Of a DNA stretch of 64,000 nucleotides, positions 60,505 through 64,000 are shown in pieces (positions within the stretch are counted from its first letter, which is position 1; the number at the start of each line of letters is the position of its first letter). Location of the stretch: positions 37,710,687 to 37,774,686 of the forward strand of contig NC_052621.1 of the NCBI RefSeq assembly GCF_016545825.1. Reading direction: 5' to 3'. The notes under the pieces were generated by a model. The model saw nothing but the letters and a program-made list of their open reading frames with translations. It was not told where the DNA came from and ran no database searches. Made by a program: the position numbers and the translations under genes. Source of the DNA: Eucalyptus grandis (taxonomy: Eukaryota; Streptophyta; Magnoliopsida; Myrtales; Myrtaceae).

Positions 60505-61689
60505 GTATCTGCACTTTCCTTTGCCTAAGTTTTCGGACTCTCCAAACAATAATTGCAGCATTCAAGAGATTTTTTTGGGTGTTCCATGCCTACCAAAAAT
60601 TAAGTCTCGACTGTAATAAAAACACAAAGTAAATGATAAAAGTCTTATATATACGTTTTCTCATTTTTTGTGAGCGACTTTTATTCTCAAATCTTTATGT
60701 CTCTTATAGATCAGACTTTATTGGGTACAATTCAGATTGAAGCAATAGCTCTTACGAACTTGAGAGTGCCGGAAGTCGGAGTCTCATAACTATGAACCGA
60801 TGATTGAGGTGTTAAGCGCAAATCAAATTAAATGGAATGCAAGTGTGCTTATCAATAAGGCCTGAGCCCGTTTAAAATTCTTCTTTGATCCCAATCTAGC
60901 CCATTGAGATCATGAAGCCGACCGAGTGGTGGATTGGGTAGGTAAAGCCCAAAGACAAAATGTTTTTCCTTTAAATTGGATGTCTCATCCCACCTCAAGT
61001 TTTTTGAGCTCTTATCTATTCTGAAACTTCTATTATGTATGGTTTTTTCTACGAGAACTATCTTTATGACAAACAAAAAACTTTATTGAGTACGAAATGT
61101 ACGGGACCTACATAATTACGATTATATCATTTTATGCAGAATGTTACATATCTTCCACCAATTTTTGCAATTTCAAACAAATTTTAAAGGGAAGGGAAGG
61201 GAAGAAAATAGAATTATCTGGGAGGATAAGACAAAAGCCAAGAGATGGCTGACCTTATCCACATTCAAAAAGAGCGATGCTGAATTCTTCAGAGGTTTGA
61301 TTTCCAATTGAACTTTTCTCGAGGACCACGGGGTTTGAATGGGAAAGCCGCTGTCCTTTCCGCCATTACCGTCCTTTTCAACCCAAGAAGGTGGATCGGC
61401 CACCAACTTGGCCACTTGCTGGTGCGGTGGGCGTCACTATTCGGTGAATCTGGGGCCTCCTCTGGTCTTCTTACGACTTTTCACTCCACGGAGATCGAAA
61501 GGAGATGGTTTGACTCGGGATACGGAATGACCGATCAATTCCAGACCCCTCAATAATGACCTCAATTCCTAATTCGTGCAACTTCAACGTCCCCCATTTC
61601 AATTATAAATATATATATACACACACGAAATTCGATATAAATCGTGCCCTCTCGAATAGTTGCAGTCTCGACATATATTGGGGCCCAAT
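60505..61689. other. Spacer
   Basis: AT-rich; 61300-61540 is more GC-rich and contains a single divergent unit of the minisatellite that follows (CTTACGACTTTTCACTCC ... GTTTGACTCGGGATACGG, about 61467-61530). No supported gene. Confidence 0.4.
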
Positions 61690-62640
61690 CCAGTCTACTT
61701 ACGACTTTTCACTTCTCAGCGATCGGGAGGGGATGGTTTGACTCGGGATACCCGACTGATTCATTAATTCAAGACCAACGGCAAACTTTCTTCTTACATT
61801 AGCGACGACTTTTCACTTCTCGACGATCGGGAGGGGGTGGTTTGACTCGGGATACCGACTGATCGATTAATTCAAGACCAACGGCGAACTTTCTTCTTAC
61901 ATTAGCGACGACTTTTCACTTCTTGGCGATCGAGAGGGGGTGGTTTGACTCGAGATACCGACTAATCGATTAATTCAAGATCAACGGCGGACTTTCTTCT
62001 TACATTAGCGACGACTTTTCACTTCTCGGCGATCGGGAGGGGGTGGTTTGACTCGAGATATCGACTAATCGATTAATTCAAGATCAACGGCGAACTTTCT
62101 TCTTACATTAGCGACGACTTTTCATTTCTCGGCGATCGAGAGGGGGTGGTTTGACTCGGGATACCGATTGATCGATCGGCGATCGAGAGGGGGTGGTTTG
62201 ACTCGGGATACCGATTGATCGATTAATTCAAGACCAACGGCGAACTTTCTTCTTACATTAGCAACGACTTTTCACTTCTTGACGATCGGGAGGGAGTGGT
62301 TTGACTCGAGATACCGACTGATCGATTAATTCAAGATCAACGGTGAACTTTCTTCTTACATTAGCGCCGACTTTTCATTTCTCGACGATCGAGAGGGGGT
62401 GGTTTGACTCGGGATACCGATTGATCGATCAATTCAAGACCAACGGCGAACTTTCTTCTTACATTAGCGACGACTTTTCACTTCTCGACGATCGGGAGGG
62501 GGTGGTTTGACTCGGGATACTGACTGATCGATTAATTCAAGACCAACGGCGAACTTTCTTCTTATAGCTTTTCACTTCGTCACGATCGCGCTAGGATGTT
62601 TTGACTCGGAATGCGGACAGTTTGACTCGGGATATGGAAG
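61690..62640. repeat. Minisatellite of roughly 103-bp units
   Basis: Successive ACGACTTTTCA landmarks fall near 61702, 61805, 61908, 62011, 62114, 62263, 62367 and 62469, giving a 103-base period. One partial unit of about 46 bases is inserted near 62176. Unit words: CGATCGGGAGGGGGTGG, TTTGACTCGGGATACCGA, GATCGATTAATTCAAGACC, GGCGAACTTTCTTCTTACA. Edges decay, with the last unit degenerating at 62570-62640. Confidence 0.92.
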
Positions 62641-64000
62641 AAACCACTACTAAATATCGATTAATATAGAGTTCGTTTGTTTCGCCAAAAAAGAATGTTT
62701 ATAAAGTATTTTCTAAAAAATGATTACTTATATTGCTTGCAAAAATAAACGAACAAAAGTTATTCTCATTGATCACGAAAATATTCAGACATAAATCACT
62801 GTCGATAATGAAAAGATTTTCCATTAGTTACTTTTTTTAAGAGATACGAACGATAATTTTCAAAGAAATAGTCTTCCAAATCATTTACTTTTCATGAAAC
62901 AAATAGAATTATTTCGTTGAAAATAAATGATTTAAAAAGTATTTTTCTAAAGACAATCGTCTATATTGCTCACACAAATGAAAAATATTTTCATTGTGTA
63001 CAAAAATTAATGAAAACAACATATCATGGATTAATTATTTCTACCAACACGAGCAGTCGTTTTCAGGATCAAATTTTTCACTCTACATCATTTTTAGTTT
63101 GATCTTTTTGCTTAGCGTAGACATATTTAACTGGAGATACAAATGGGGCCTAGAAAAAATTAAATTTCGTACCTCCAGCTCTGATATCAGATGGGATTTT
63201 ACCAAATATTTTATCAAAAGGAGCCTTAAAATGATTCAAATCCCCCAAAGACAAAAGGTGGAGAAACAACCATAAACAATTGGACACGTCTACAACTAAT
63301 TCTATAGACTAGGGTGTAAATGAACATAAATAAATAGACACGTTTGAACGGCTAAGTCTATAGATTAGTGTATAAATGCAAACCATGTTGGTCAAATTGG
63401 ACAATAAACTAGGGAGAGTCTCGCCACAAGAATCTCGTCCCCTTCCATTTTCTTCTCACTTCATTTCTTAGACGAACTCCTCGCCGAAAGAAAGATGCAA
63501 TTCGAGGCCGGGGGATCAAAAGTCAAGGCACCATCCCACGCGACCTTTTGCATTTATTAAAAGTCGGCTCAAAGAAAAGAAGGCAAAAAGAGAGAGAAGA
63601 AGAAGAAGAAGGAGGAGAAGGGGACCAAACGTAACGCGAAAAACGTTGTGGAAAAGGGAACGTGCGAAGAAAGGTCGTGTCGTCGCCATCCACATTCCCA
63701 ATTGTGGTTTTGCCCAAGTAAGCCCGTGCGTCAGGTCAGCGCTGAATTCACCTCCCCTTCCCCCCATCCCATCCCATCCCATCCACAGCAGAACAGAAGC
63801 AAGCGCATACTTGTCTCCCATGTCGTGCTTGACTTTGACTTTCTCCCCCGTACCGAGGATTGACTCCACCGACTCTCCCTTTTCACCCAATCCCCAACTT
63901 TTCTTCCTCCAAACGAATTCGTCGTCTCACCACCGCCGACGAGGGAATAATTAAACAAATTGAAATGATTTCGGACTTTCAGAATATCCTTTCTTTTTTA
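62641..64000. other. Right-end spacer and possible gene leader
   Basis: 62641-63400 is AT-rich with no gene. 63420-63960 becomes CT-rich with a short (ATCCC)n patch at about 63764-63783 and resembles the promoter and 5' UTR of a gene running off the right edge on the + strand. No reading frame can be assigned with confidence. Confidence 0.35.

Noticed and set aside
61690..62640. Regular direct repeats considered as a CRISPR array
   Set aside because: Whole 103-bp units repeat without unique spacers, in a plant nuclear context.

Overview
This is plant nuclear DNA: large spliced genes with GT-AG introns, AT-rich spacers, microsatellites, MITEs and SINE-like elements. The source is almost certainly a Eucalyptus (Myrtaceae). 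The five-exon gene at 40.4-43.3 kb encodes a cinnamoyl-CoA reductase that agrees, as far as I can recall it, with the well-known Eucalyptus lignin CCR. GC-rich foldback elements rich in GAGGGC/CTCGCC words, of a kind I associate with that genome, fit too. The species (E. grandis or a close relative) is inference.

Left third (1-30.3 kb): a degenerate tandem array of PDS5-like (sister-chromatid cohesion cofactor) genes, all on the + strand. Three main copies start at 1978, 15854 and 27560 and share promoter and 5' flanking sequence. Each has decayed differently. Copy 1 keeps the PDS5-type N-terminus and a Tudor-like domain, but its repetitive C-terminal tail is frameshifted. Copy 2 lacks three middle exons, yet the reading frame survives the junction. 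Copy 3 has lost a splice donor (GT to AT) and its Tudor exons, leaving a 321-residue N-terminal product. Between them lie a fourth 3' fragment (19.4-19.9 kb), a fifth tail relic (22.6 kb), a relic of the last exon of the neighbouring MFAP1 gene (22.3 kb), five copies of a downstream block, a five-unit roughly 385-bp tandem repeat (10.7-12.7 kb) and two SINE-like insertions.

Middle (31-44.6 kb): an intact MFAP1 spliceosomal protein gene on the minus strand. A 1.16-kb hAT-like non-autonomous element sits at its 5' end, and a 0.5-kb Mutator-like MITE with a 10-bp target-site duplication lies just upstream. A gene-poor stretch follows, then CCR with a TATA box and a lignin-type MYB (AC) element, and another foldback element.

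Right part (45-64 kb): a 13-exon NRAMP metal transporter (minus strand, 537 aa), an intronless CIPK5/25-type calcium-signalling kinase (minus strand, 448 aa), a direct duplication, a third foldback MITE, one orphan exon-like ORF, and a roughly 103-bp minisatellite (61.7-62.6 kb). The complete genes (MFAP1, CCR, NRAMP, CIPK) have unrelated housekeeping, lignin, metal and signalling roles and do not form a pathway. The coherent story is the birth-and-decay history of the PDS5-like array. I found no convincing previously undescribed system; the best candidates for novelty are the truncated PDS5-like paralogs.
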